From positions 1-10,570 of the forward strand of contig CAZINM010000037.1 of assembly GCA_964540605.1 (NCBI GenBank): 10,570 nucleotides of DNA, in the 5' to 3' direction. Below the pieces are notes generated by a model that was not told the origin of the DNA, made no database searches, and saw only the letters and a program-made list of their open reading frames with translations. The translations under genes were made by a program, and so were the position numbers. This document shows positions 1 to 6,991 of the stretch, one piece after another (within the stretch, counting starts at the first letter, position 1; the number at the start of each line of letters is the position of its first letter). The DNA is from CAZINM01 sp964540605. GTDB lineage: Bacteria > Patescibacteriota > Dojkabacteria > SC72 > JAHDCA01.

Positions 1-1422
1 GGTAAAAAGGTTATTAATAGAAAAAACGGGGAAGTCTACAAAATTAATGAGAAAGATATTGAACAAGGGTATTTTCGTGGTGGAATGGTTCTACCAAGGG
101 ATGAAATAAATATGCATTATGCCAGATTGGCAGGTATGTATTATCTTACCCCAACTAGTATGCTGAAAACTGCTTTGTGGAATGGTGAAGGATTCTCTTA
201 CCTAGGAGCAATGAATCAGTTCGCTATACAAAGAGCCTTTAATCTTGATAGGCGAGACATATTGTCTAGTTTTATAAATTCTAATAAAGGTTTATTTTCA
301 GGGGTTTCTGATCTATTTGATCCACAATCTGGAGATATTAATAAAGCCGTATTATCAGAGAAATATTTAGAAATACTAGAGATCCTGAACAACAACAATA
401 CAATATTACCTGAAGGTTTACAGAAGATACTTAAAGTTGCTAATAGGAAGTACAAAATTGGCCTTCGATATACAAAAATGGGTGATTTTATTTCGAAAAA
501 TATCGCAGATAAATGGTCCGGTTTTTTTAAAGGATTAAAGGATGGAATGGCAGCTAAATTAACTTCCTTCTTCCAAAAATTCACTAAAGATGCATTTGTA
601 AAAGATCAGATCGAAAAATTTTTTAATGGTAAATTAGGTCTACGTCAAATTGTAAGTGAAGGTATAAAATCTGCATTATTAGCACTTGCTAACGCAATTG
701 GTTTCGCAACAACAGGTGGTTTGGCAAATATTGCATTAACTGCTGTTACATGGCTTGCTACTGATGCGATCATGTCCCTAACTAAACCCTTATTTGCAAT
801 ATTATTAGTATGTTTATGGGGAGTGTGTGGCGTAATAGGTTTTGCATTTTCTTCTATGTCATTTCTATCACCTAGCAATGTAGCCCATGCGAATATGCCT
901 CCAATTGATGTAGAACAATGTGGTGTTGAATTATATCCTTCTGGAGAGCCTTGGCAGCATCCTGATCTTGGTTATGGTGATCCACCTCACGATGGTATTT
1001 GTCCTTTCTCTAGTACTGCTGCTTGTACACAGGGTCCAAATGGTGGTTTCTCTCACGCACAAATGGGTACTTTGGCTATAGATATTGCAGGAAATGCTGG
1101 TATATGGAGGGCTCCCTCTAATGGAACAGTAACTGTCGCAATCGATAATGTCGATTGTGGGTGGGATTCTGGAAAGAGTTCAGGAGGAAAGATAATATTT
1201 GTTGATGAAGAGGGAAATGAGTATAGGCTTTTGCATGTTGTGCCTCTGGTCGGAACTGGATCGGTAAGTCAAGGGGAAGCTATTGCGAGATTAGCTACAA
1301 ATCTACCAGTTAGTAGCTGTTGGACGGGACCTCACTATCATCTCGATGTTAAAGCCAATGGTGGTTGGGTGAATGCAGAAGATTGGTATAGCGATCTTGG
1401 ATGTAATATTTCATGCCCATAA
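1..1422 (+). CDS. Membrane protein with C-terminal M23 (LytM) peptidase domain, 5' end missing
   Basis: The frame is open from base 1, so the gene starts upstream; the ATG at 85 is internal or at best a fallback start. Residues are numbered from that ATG. Residues 1-190 are mainly helical with lysine- and phenylalanine-rich stretches. Residues 196-231 form a small-residue hydrophobic stretch and 236-255 a clear transmembrane helix. The rest (about 270-445) should lie outside the membrane. There, H324 and D333 in a SHAQMG...AIDIAG motif, the APSNGTV turn, and H417-Y418-H419 in GPHYHLDV match the zinc and catalytic pattern of M23 metallopeptidases, which cut peptidoglycan cross-bridges. Seven cysteines in this part suggest disulfides. 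The H-to-D spacing (9) is longer than the usual HxxxD. The stop overlaps the next gene by 10 nt, indicating co-transcription. The M23 call is firm; the role of the membrane half is unknown, and a cell-wall-opening component of a secretion machine is one possibility. Confidence 0.85.
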   Translation, partial: GKKVINRKNGEVYKINEKDIEQGYFRGGMVLPRDEINMHYARLAGMYYLTPTSMLKTALWNGEGFSYLGAMNQFAIQRAFNLDRRDILSSFINSNKGLFSGVSDLFDPQSGDINKAVLSEKYLEILEILNNNNTILPEGLQKILKVANRKYKIGLRYTKMGDFISKNIADKWSGFFKGLKDGMAAKLTSFFQKFTKDAFVKDQIEKFFNGKLGLRQIVSEGIKSALLALANAIGFATTGGLANIALTAVTWLATDAIMSLTKPLFAILLVCLWGVCGVIGFAFSSMSFLSPSNVAHANMPPIDVEQCGVELYPSGEPWQHPDLGYGDPPHDGICPFSSTAACTQGPNGGFSHAQMGTLAIDIAGNAGIWRAPSNGTVTVAIDNVDCGWDSGKSSGGKIIFVDEEGNEYRLLHVVPLVGTGSVSQGEAIARLATNLPVSSCWTGPHYHLDVKANGGWVNAEDWYSDLGCNISCP

Positions 1423-2528
1423 TAATGAATTTCGATAAAGTAAAAACATTTTTTAAACAATTTTCGGAGAATTCGAAGGGATTCTATTTATTGATCGCAC
1501 TCTCTGTTTTTGTGATAATTATTGTTGTTCTCATACAAATTTTCTCAGGTGATGAAACTAACGATAGTCAATTGGTAGATCAACCGTTCAATTATGATGA
1601 CAATGTAGAAATAACAGTTTCTGATTCAGTAGTCAAAGATGTTGAGATCACTAACAAGGCAAACCTTTACAATATTGATAAAACAGATAATTCTATCTTA
1701 GTACAAAACTTTCTTAATAAAATCGGAAAGGGTTTTTGGAGAAAGACGAATTTTGACGATATCTATTATGTTTGGTCTGAAGATGGAGGAGTTGGGCATT
1801 ATCTAGCAGATTACGACATATCTAAAGATAGTATCTTTTTTAGATTTGAAGATCCTTTGGAATTAGACGAGATTGAAAATATTGATTACAAAATTGATAC
1901 CGCCCCAACTCTCTTAATGGATGAGGTATTGTTAACATATTTTGATATTGATGTTGAACTTGAAGATCCTGAAGTGTCCACATATGGTAATGAAATAAGA
2001 ATGAGTACAAGACGATTAATTGATGATATCCCCGTTGAAGTAAGAGGTAATGACTCATTTTCATATTATTTTGTTTTTGATATAGCAGGGAGATTAAAGG
2101 AGGGGCAGGTGCTACTTACTTCCTTTGTAGAGCCTGAAAAGGTTCGAATTTTTGATATCGAATATTTAGGTAATTCAATTAATCAGAAGGCTTATCCAAA
2201 AGATATTATTGCAAAGCTTCCATCAGATTTCGATCTAGAGGATCTTGGCTACGAACCGTATGAATATGCTGAAGGATTTTATGGAGATCCTCCACCTTAT
2301 GAATTTGACGATGAGGATCTGATTCCTGAAGAGTGTACAGTTACGGCTATAGAATTGGTCTATTATTTTGTCAGAACATCTGTAGAGAAACTAACCCCAG
2401 TTTATAAATTGGGATGTAGAGGAGAAGTTACGATAGAAGAACAAACTTATCTTGTTCCGTTGACAATTTTTGCAAATGCCTTAGACCCTGAATTAGTTTA
2501 TGTACCAGGTATATACACACAGGAGTAA
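1413..2528 (+). CDS. Unrecognised single-pass membrane protein with large acidic external domain
   Basis: This 371-residue protein belongs to no family I recognise. A short N-terminal segment containing lysines is followed by one hydrophobic helix (about residues 24-45, with the run FVIIIVVLIQIF). The remaining 320 or so residues are strongly acidic and lack further membrane segments, so N-in/C-out topology is expected. The C-terminal 70 residues hold a strand-rich pattern (ELVYYF ... LTPVYKLGC ... YLVPLTIFA) that faintly resembles PepSY/YycH-type folds. The two cysteines flanking it (in EECTV and LGCRG) could pair. The start could be ATG 1413, overlapping the upstream M23 gene by 10 nt, or ATG 1425 four codons later; neither has a Shine-Dalgarno motif. 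The overlap argues for an operon and a shared envelope role with the M23 protein. A VirB8-like or other secretion-scaffold role would fit the topology, but no sequence motif shows it. Confidence 0.75.
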   Translation: MPIIMNFDKVKTFFKQFSENSKGFYLLIALSVFVIIIVVLIQIFSGDETNDSQLVDQPFNYDDNVEITVSDSVVKDVEITNKANLYNIDKTDNSILVQNFLNKIGKGFWRKTNFDDIYYVWSEDGGVGHYLADYDISKDSIFFRFEDPLELDEIENIDYKIDTAPTLLMDEVLLTYFDIDVELEDPEVSTYGNEIRMSTRRLIDDIPVEVRGNDSFSYYFVFDIAGRLKEGQVLLTSFVEPEKVRIFDIEYLGNSINQKAYPKDIIAKLPSDFDLEDLGYEPYEYAEGFYGDPPPYEFDDEDLIPEECTVTAIELVYYFVRTSVEKLTPVYKLGCRGEVTIEEQTYLVPLTIFANALDPELVYVPGIYTQE

Positions 2529-2549
2529 AGAACTTGTACAGAATTTAAC

Positions 2550-2579
2550 TTGATATAACGGCAGTTTCTGCAATAATAT
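2550..2579 (+). promoter_or_regulatory. Candidate sigma70-type promoter before the amidase-like gene
   Basis: TTGATA (2550-2555) and TAATAT (2574-2579) are separated by 18 nt. The predicted transcription start (about 2585-2587) falls on the ATG at 2587, so the mRNA may be leaderless. A small GCAG-TTT-CTGC hairpin lies in the spacer. This was found by eye in an AT-rich region, where chance matches are common. Confidence 0.35.
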
Positions 2580-2586
2580 AGTAGAT

Positions 2587-3568
2587 ATGATCATAAAGAA
2601 GATTTTCAAAAATCTAATATTTACTCTTGCAATTGTGGTTTCTTTAACCTCATCAGTCTATGCATATATTGCTATTGAGAGAAAAGATCTCGGTTTTGAC
2701 GAGACTTTAGCTGTAAAAGACCAAGATGTATATGCTTTTCCAGAGAAAATATTTATTACTAAAATTTCTGGAGCTCCTCTGGAAACATCATCTAATCCTG
2801 AGAATTGGGTTGATCTTTTGTATTATCATTTTATTACTAGATTGAAATTTGCTGACATACCATTCAATTATTTGGTAGATCGTGATGGCAATGTGTACAA
2901 AGGAAGGTCTGGCTGGGAGGGAGTAATTCCAGAGCTAAAAGAGCAGGAAGGTGCAGTTTTGATCGCATATGTGTCTGATGAGAATGATATCACAATTCAA
3001 GCTAAAGACTCTCTATCCGAATTGATCGAAGAGATATCATATACATACGGACTTGGTAGGGAAAGTGTTAGATCAGTAGATATAAAACTTGCAGTAAGAG
3101 GTGATAATGAGCTAGGGAAGTTAGTTTATACAGGATCTACTGGAGTATTTGCTACTAATGTTGGGACTATAGCCGATAAATTGAATTTTTCAGCTACTCA
3201 ACATATAGAAATGTCGGCAGAGATCCTAGATCTTGATTATCCTGAATCTGTTAATGCAGGAGAGCTATTTGATGTCTCTTTAAAGATCAAAAATAGTGGT
3301 GATGTTCCTTGGTTCACCTTTAATGACTTTATTTACATTGTTACTGATGATCTCAATGATAGCCCTTTTGCAGTGAATGGTGTGTGGGATAGTTTTGATA
3401 CTCCAATGCATATAGAGGGAGATACAATATTTCCAGATAGCAACAAAGAAGTGACATTTAAAATGAGAGCACCTTTAATTCCAGGACAGTACACTGAAGT
3501 CTTTGGTGTTAAAAGGATCTCAGATACAACGATCCTTGCTGAGTCTGATTTCGAGGTTATCATTAATG
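2587..3568 (+). CDS. Secreted amidase_2/PGRP-like protein with Ig-like domain, 5' part (gene split by gap)
   Basis: Residues 1-26 form a signal peptide (KK, hydrophobic core, SVYA cleavage site). Residues 50-195 match the amidase_2/PGRP fold, best at 90-104 (ADIPFNYLVDRDGNVYKGR), the strand and turn typical of N-acetylmuramoyl-L-alanine amidases. The zinc ligands appear absent: the first strand reads KIFITKIS instead of containing the usual HH, and the GHRD-like histidine near the end reads SVDIKLAVRGD. Catalysis is therefore doubtful and peptidoglycan binding more likely. Residues 205-327 look like an Ig-type sandwich (NSGDVPW, FKMRAPLIPGQY), as in NBR1/FW-like domains. The frame runs into the N-gap at N327. 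It is continued by the SH3 part at 3621-3839, giving 399 residues once the artefact is removed. Reading straight through the gap instead ends at a false TAG (3622-3624). There is no Shine-Dalgarno motif before the ATG. Confidence 0.8.
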
Positions 3569-3578
3569 NNNNNNNNNN
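3569..3578. other. Assembly gap (10 N)
   Basis: Ten undetermined bases interrupt the amidase-like gene. The length is probably a placeholder rather than a measured gap. The 12-mer TTATCATTAATG ends exactly at the gap (3557-3568) and recurs at 3610-3621, so the two contig ends overlap and nothing need be missing. Confidence 0.98.
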
Positions 3579-3659
3579 TGGAAGTATCTTTACCAGTATT
3601 AGATCACCTTTATCATTAATGTAGATAAAGGTGATCTAATACTGGTAAAGATACTTCCA
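3579..3659. repeat. Perfect 36-bp inverted repeat with 9-nt loop, probable fold-back artefact
   Basis: 3579-3614 is the exact reverse complement of 3624-3659, with loop ATTAATGTA (3615-3623). The right arm is coding sequence of the amidase-like/SH3 gene. The left arm starts directly at the N-gap and makes no coding sense. Deleting 3569-3621 joins G3568 to T3622-A3623 as a GTA codon and restores an uninterrupted frame. A snap-back chimera from library amplification, or a mis-extended contig end, explains this better than a biological hairpin. Confidence 0.9.
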
Positions 3660-3839
3660 ACAGGAACAGGTTCATTGAATGTAAGAGGTATCCCATCACC
3701 AGGTGGAAATATTGTCGGACAGGTAGCTGAGGGTGAAACATTGATAATGGTCGAAAAAGCTTCAGGATGGTACAAAGTGAAATATGATGGAGAAAATGAA
3801 GGCTGGGTATTTGGTCAGTATGTACAAGAATTAGAATAA
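3621..3839 (+). CDS. Bacterial SH3 domain: 3' part of the split amidase-like gene
   Basis: This is the C-terminal 72 codons of the gene beginning at 2587, out of frame with it only because of the gap and duplicated arm; it is not an independent gene. Its first full codon (GTA, using the G shared with 3568) follows N327. The protein shows the SH3_3 pattern: SLNVRGIPSPGGNIVGQV, then GETLIMVEKASGWYKVKY, then EGWVFGQYV, ending QELE with TAA at 3837-3839. In this family such domains usually bind peptidoglycan or its peptides. An SH3 at the C-terminus of a secreted amidase-like protein is a common arrangement, which supports the join. There is no sensible start codon or promoter of its own. Confidence 0.85.
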   Translation, partial: VDKGDLILVKILPTGTGSLNVRGIPSPGGNIVGQVAEGETLIMVEKASGWYKVKYDGENEGWVFGQYVQELE

Positions 3840-3851
3840 TTCTGAAATTCA

Positions 3852-3880
3852 TTGAGCATATATAAATGATACTGTAGACT
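3852..3880 (+). promoter_or_regulatory. Weak candidate promoter before uvrD
   Basis: TTGAGC (3852-3857) and TAGACT (3875-3880) lie 17 nt apart in the 71-nt gap before the TTG start at 3911. Both boxes are imperfect. The alternative is read-through from the upstream gene, since no terminator hairpin is visible between them. Confidence 0.2.
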
Positions 3881-3910
3881 GTTGTCTGTTAATCTAAGTC
3901 ACAAAAAACC

Positions 3911-5923
3911 TTGTCTAGGCTAGATGAAGTGCTGGAAACATTGAATCCAGAACAAAAAATTGCGGTTTTACACAAAGATGGTCCTCTGTTAGTGTTTGCT
4001 GGTGCAGGATCAGGTAAGACAAGAGTGATCACCTATAGAATAGCTAATCTAATAGCTACTTATTCTGTTGATCCAACAAATATTCTTGCAGTGACATTCA
4101 CCAAGAAAGCTGCAGAGGAGATGAATGAAAGGATTGAAGGCATAATTAAAGACCTTTCATTAGGAATCTCGACAAGACCTGTGATAGGCACTTTCCATTC
4201 TATATGTGCGAGTTTTTTAAGGGTAGAAGCACATAAGATCGGTTTAGACAGCAACTTTTCAATTTATGATTCAGATGATTCTGAAGGTTTAATAAAAGAA
4301 TTAATGATCGCTGCTAACATTGATGTTAAACAATTCAAACCTAGTGCCATTTATTCAATGATCAGCTCAGCAAAGAACGATATGATTGGACCTGACAAAT
4401 ATCCTCTACATTACGCAGGTTTTGTTGAAGATATTGTTGCTCAAATTTATCCTCAATATCAAAACCAGATGCAAGAGATGAACGGGTTAGATTTCGGGGA
4501 TCTTCTTTTTAAGACAGTAGAGCTATTTGATAAAGATGATCAAGTTCTTGAGAAATATCAAAATCGGTTCAAATATATCTTAGTTGATGAGTATCAGGAT
4601 ACAAATAAAGTACAGTACGAATTCGTTAATAGATTATCCTCCTTACACAAAAATCTATGCGTGGTTGGTGACGATGACCAAAGTATTTATAAGTGGAGAG
4701 GTGCTGATATAAAAAATATCATCTCTTTTGAAAAAGATTTTGATTCAGTTCAAACTATCAAGTTAGAACAAAATTATAGATCTGTTGGAAATATTATCGA
4801 GGCTGCAGTTTCAGTAATTAAGAGGAATAATGAAAGGGTTGATAAAAGTCTTTGGACAGCCAAAGAACAAGGAGAGCCAGTTACGATCTATCAAGCCAGA
4901 GACGAAAAAGGAGAGGCTCAATATTTGTTAGATGAATTAGGTACATTAAAAAGAAAAGGTTACAAATACGGTGATATTGCTGTTCTTTATAGAACAAATT
5001 ATCAATCTAGAATTATTGAAGAGGCTTTATTACAAATGGGTATACCTTATCAACTTGTTGGTGGCTATCGGTTTTATGATAGACGCGAGATAAAGGATCT
5101 TTTAAGTTATTTGAGATTCATCAATAATCCAAAAGATGACTTGAGTTTATATAGAATTATTAATACCCCTAGTAGAAAAATGGGACCCAAATCAGTTGCA
5201 ACTTTATCTCATAAAGCTAGAGAGATAGGGTTATCTGTCGGTGAATTAATAGTTTCTGCCTACGCACTTGATAAAGGTATAAGAGATGAACTCCAACTTG
5301 ATCAAACAAAAGTCGATAAAGTTGATAATGTTCTAACCGAGATAATGAACTTTACAAATGTGATCGATCTTTTTGGTAATTTTTACTTAGATTCTCAAGG
5401 CGAAGATGTCTTAACTGTAATAGATAAAGTCATCAACAGGATTAAATATCTTGATTTTATAGATGATGGAAGCGACGCTGGTTATGCTAGAAGAGAGAAT
5501 GTCCAAGAGTTGAGAAATGTTGCTTCAAGTTATGTAGAAAGGGATTCAGAAAGATCTTTAAATCAATTTTTGCAAGATATCGCATTAATTGAGGAAAAAC
5601 AAGAAGAAACAAATAAAGAATCATCAAAAGGTGCTGTGACACTAATGACATTACATTCATCTAAAGGATTGGAATTTCCAGTTGTATTCATGATCGGTAT
5701 GGAAGAGGGACTTTTACCTCATTCTAGAACCTTTACAGACCCTCAAGAGTTAGAGGAGGAGAGAAGACTTTGTTATGTTGGTATAACAAGAGCAAGAGAA
5801 AGATTATTCATGACATTTGCCGAGACTAGAAGCTCTATGGGGGGGCTTACAGATCAGATGCCATCAAGATTCTTAGCCGAAATTCCACAAGATATCTGTG
5901 AATATTACAGTTGGAATGTTTAA
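3911..5923 (+). CDS. uvrD: ATP-dependent 3'-5' DNA helicase UvrD/PcrA (superfamily 1)
   Basis: A complete 670-residue SF1A helicase that unwinds DNA in nucleotide excision repair, mismatch repair and replication-fork clearance in the cytoplasm. All motifs are present in order: Q-motif LNPEQ (about 11-15), Walker A AGAGSGKT (30-37), motif Ia TFTKKAAEEM, Ib GTFHSICASFLR, Walker B DEYQD (226-230), motif III GDDDQSIYKWRGAD, motif IV LEQNYRS, motif V TLHSSKGLEFPVVF, and motif VI EERRLCYVGITRARERL near the end. The start is TTG 3911: an in-frame TAA at 3890 allows no earlier start, no ATG precedes the Q-motif, and the length before LNPEQ is normal. It is slightly shorter than typical PcrA (about 720 residues) because the C-terminal tail after motif VI is short. 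PcrA and UvrD cannot be separated from sequence alone. Its stop is 7 nt from the stop of the convergent gene. Confidence 0.97.
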   Translation: MSRLDEVLETLNPEQKIAVLHKDGPLLVFAGAGSGKTRVITYRIANLIATYSVDPTNILAVTFTKKAAEEMNERIEGIIKDLSLGISTRPVIGTFHSICASFLRVEAHKIGLDSNFSIYDSDDSEGLIKELMIAANIDVKQFKPSAIYSMISSAKNDMIGPDKYPLHYAGFVEDIVAQIYPQYQNQMQEMNGLDFGDLLFKTVELFDKDDQVLEKYQNRFKYILVDEYQDTNKVQYEFVNRLSSLHKNLCVVGDDDQSIYKWRGADIKNIISFEKDFDSVQTIKLEQNYRSVGNIIEAAVSVIKRNNERVDKSLWTAKEQGEPVTIYQARDEKGEAQYLLDELGTLKRKGYKYGDIAVLYRTNYQSRIIEEALLQMGIPYQLVGGYRFYDRREIKDLLSYLRFINNPKDDLSLYRIINTPSRKMGPKSVATLSHKAREIGLSVGELIVSAYALDKGIRDELQLDQTKVDKVDNVLTEIMNFTNVIDLFGNFYLDSQGEDVLTVIDKVINRIKYLDFIDDGSDAGYARRENVQELRNVASSYVERDSERSLNQFLQDIALIEEKQEETNKESSKGAVTLMTLHSSKGLEFPVVFMIGMEEGLLPHSRTFTDPQELEEERRLCYVGITRARERLFMTFAETRSSMGGLTDQMPSRFLAEIPQDICEYYSWNV

Positions 5924-5930
5924 TTCTTGA

Positions 5931-6890
5931 TCAGTAAGTGAATCTTGCAGAACAGTAAGGGAATTTTCGTGGTGCAAGTCCTGATCTATAAATACTCAAT
6001 GCGTATTCTATCTGCTCATTTCCATTAAATATATCCTCTCCTTTGAAAGTATTGTAAAAAAGTTGTTTTGTAAATTGTAATATCCCAAAATATAGATTCG
6101 AATTATTTGCATAGGTATTACAACGAGATTCACATCTGATCATATATTTCAGCCAAGCTCTCTCTTTAAGATCGCTTGTTAAAGAATCTATTGCACTATC
6201 CCAATGTGCACAGCTATTCTGTCCACTATAAGTATCAATTTTCATTGTTCCAATTGAGATAACCTCAGCTATTGGCTCAATTTTTATAACTTCGCTGACG
6301 AGATCCTTACTCGCTAATTCACCGTTTTGATATTGAAGATCGTAAGTTCTTACCATCTGACCATTTACACCTTTTTGAATGACACTTTTTTGGTTTTCAG
6401 GCATTATTGGATCTTCTTGATATATGGTTTTAAATGGGATATCAATTATTTCTGTACCAGTATCTATATCAATATGAATTATTTGTATTACAGCATTTGC
6501 AGAGATTATCTGGTTTAGATCAGGTATTATTATGTCATTTGCATCAAACTGTATATTATTCTCCTCAATGATCATTGCAACTGAATCAGAAGGTGTTAAA
6601 TAGGTGAAAGATCCTAAACCATCTATTATGGTAACTGTATTTAGACCAAATGTTTCTGTATAAGGTTCTATTAAACCATTGAATGAGGTTATCTTTTTAT
6701 CTGGATCAAGTTGGATCGATGTCCCTTGCACCTCATCTACAGATCCAATATTTGCTTTTGCACTATCCGAGAAAAAGATAAGATAACCTAATAAAGAAGG
6801 GATTCCAATGTAAAATAAAAGTGAAAATAAAAATATGGCTCTTGTTAGATTTTCGATCCTCTTGATGCTCTTTTTGAGCTTTCGTTCCAT
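5931..6890 (-). CDS. RpfB-like cell-wall lytic protein: membrane anchor, DUF348, G5 and Rpf/lysozyme-like domain
   Basis: 319 residues. A basic N-terminus and a hydrophobic helix (18-40) make an anchor or an uncleaved signal, with a possible cleavage after A46. About 80-125 match DUF348 (VTIIDGLGSFTYL, then IIEENNI and VIPDL-like spacing). About 130-215 match a G5 domain. The C-terminal 70 residues resemble the resuscitation-promoting-factor lysozyme fold: C253-E254-S255, then YFGILQF, then DIFNGNEQIEYALSIYRSG, then C313. In actinobacterial RpfB the catalytic Glu follows a Cys that pairs with a Cys some 60 residues on; C253/E254/C313 repeat this layout, and C227/C257 could form a second pair. 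The expected action is cleavage of the peptidoglycan glycan strand outside the membrane. The start is ATG at 6890 (minus strand), without a Shine-Dalgarno motif; the stop is TGA. Divergent from the TPR gene. A Firmicutes YabE-type relative is an alternative, but those end in a 3D domain, which is absent here. Confidence 0.87.
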   Translation of the reverse strand: MERKLKKSIKRIENLTRAIFLFSLLFYIGIPSLLGYLIFFSDSAKANIGSVDEVQGTSIQLDPDKKITSFNGLIEPYTETFGLNTVTIIDGLGSFTYLTPSDSVAMIIEENNIQFDANDIIIPDLNQIISANAVIQIIHIDIDTGTEIIDIPFKTIYQEDPIMPENQKSVIQKGVNGQMVRTYDLQYQNGELASKDLVSEVIKIEPIAEVISIGTMKIDTYSGQNSCAHWDSAIDSLTSDLKERAWLKYMIRCESRCNTYANNSNLYFGILQFTKQLFYNTFKGEDIFNGNEQIEYALSIYRSGLAPRKFPYCSARFTY

Positions 6891-6904
6891 AAAGAAACAA
6901 AAAT

Positions 6905-6933
6905 ATATTATTTCCTGGGCTTTGATATGAACA
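6905..6933 (-). promoter_or_regulatory. Candidate minus-strand promoter for the RpfB-like gene
   Basis: Read on the minus strand, TAATAT (plus 6905-6910) is a good -10 box. TGTTCA (plus 6928-6933) is a poor -35 box 17 nt away. The implied leader is only about 7 nt before the ATG. An inverted repeat (6925-6950) covers the -35 position. Confidence 0.3.
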
Positions 6934-6950
6934 GTAAAAGTAGTTCATAT
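6925..6950. repeat. 8-bp inverted repeat, operator-like
   Basis: ATATGAAC (6925-6932) and GTTCATAT (6943-6950) are perfect inverted arms around a 10-nt spacer, in the divergent intergenic region and overlapping the candidate -35 of the RpfB-like gene. The size and position suit a dimeric repressor or activator site. There is no U-tract, so it is not a terminator. Confidence 0.4.
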
Positions 6951-6991
6951 AGGCAGTTGCATTACAGGAACCTGCGAATCATATCATATAT

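Noticed and set aside
85..87. ATG 85 as the true start of the M23 gene
   Set aside because: The frame continues without a stop to base 1 with plausible protein-like codons and there is no ribosome-binding or promoter signal, so the gene most likely begins upstream.
216..584. 122-residue minus-strand open frame
   Set aside because: It overlaps the longer M23-protein frame, which is open to the window edge and carries a recognisable domain downstream.
3579..3659. Long perfect hairpin as a terminator, attenuator or mobile-element inverted repeat
   Set aside because: It lies inside a coding region, abuts the N-gap, has no T-tract, and its removal exactly restores the gene; an artefact explains everything.
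3616..3852. 78-residue open frame on the minus strand
   Set aside because: It is antisense to the SH3-coding sequence and begins inside the fold-back artefact, with no recognisable protein features.
5931..5933. TGA read as Gly (code 25, as in Gracilibacteria/Absconditabacteria)
   Set aside because: TGA ends the RpfB-like gene right after its final domain, and the long conserved genes show no in-frame TGA, so the standard code fits.
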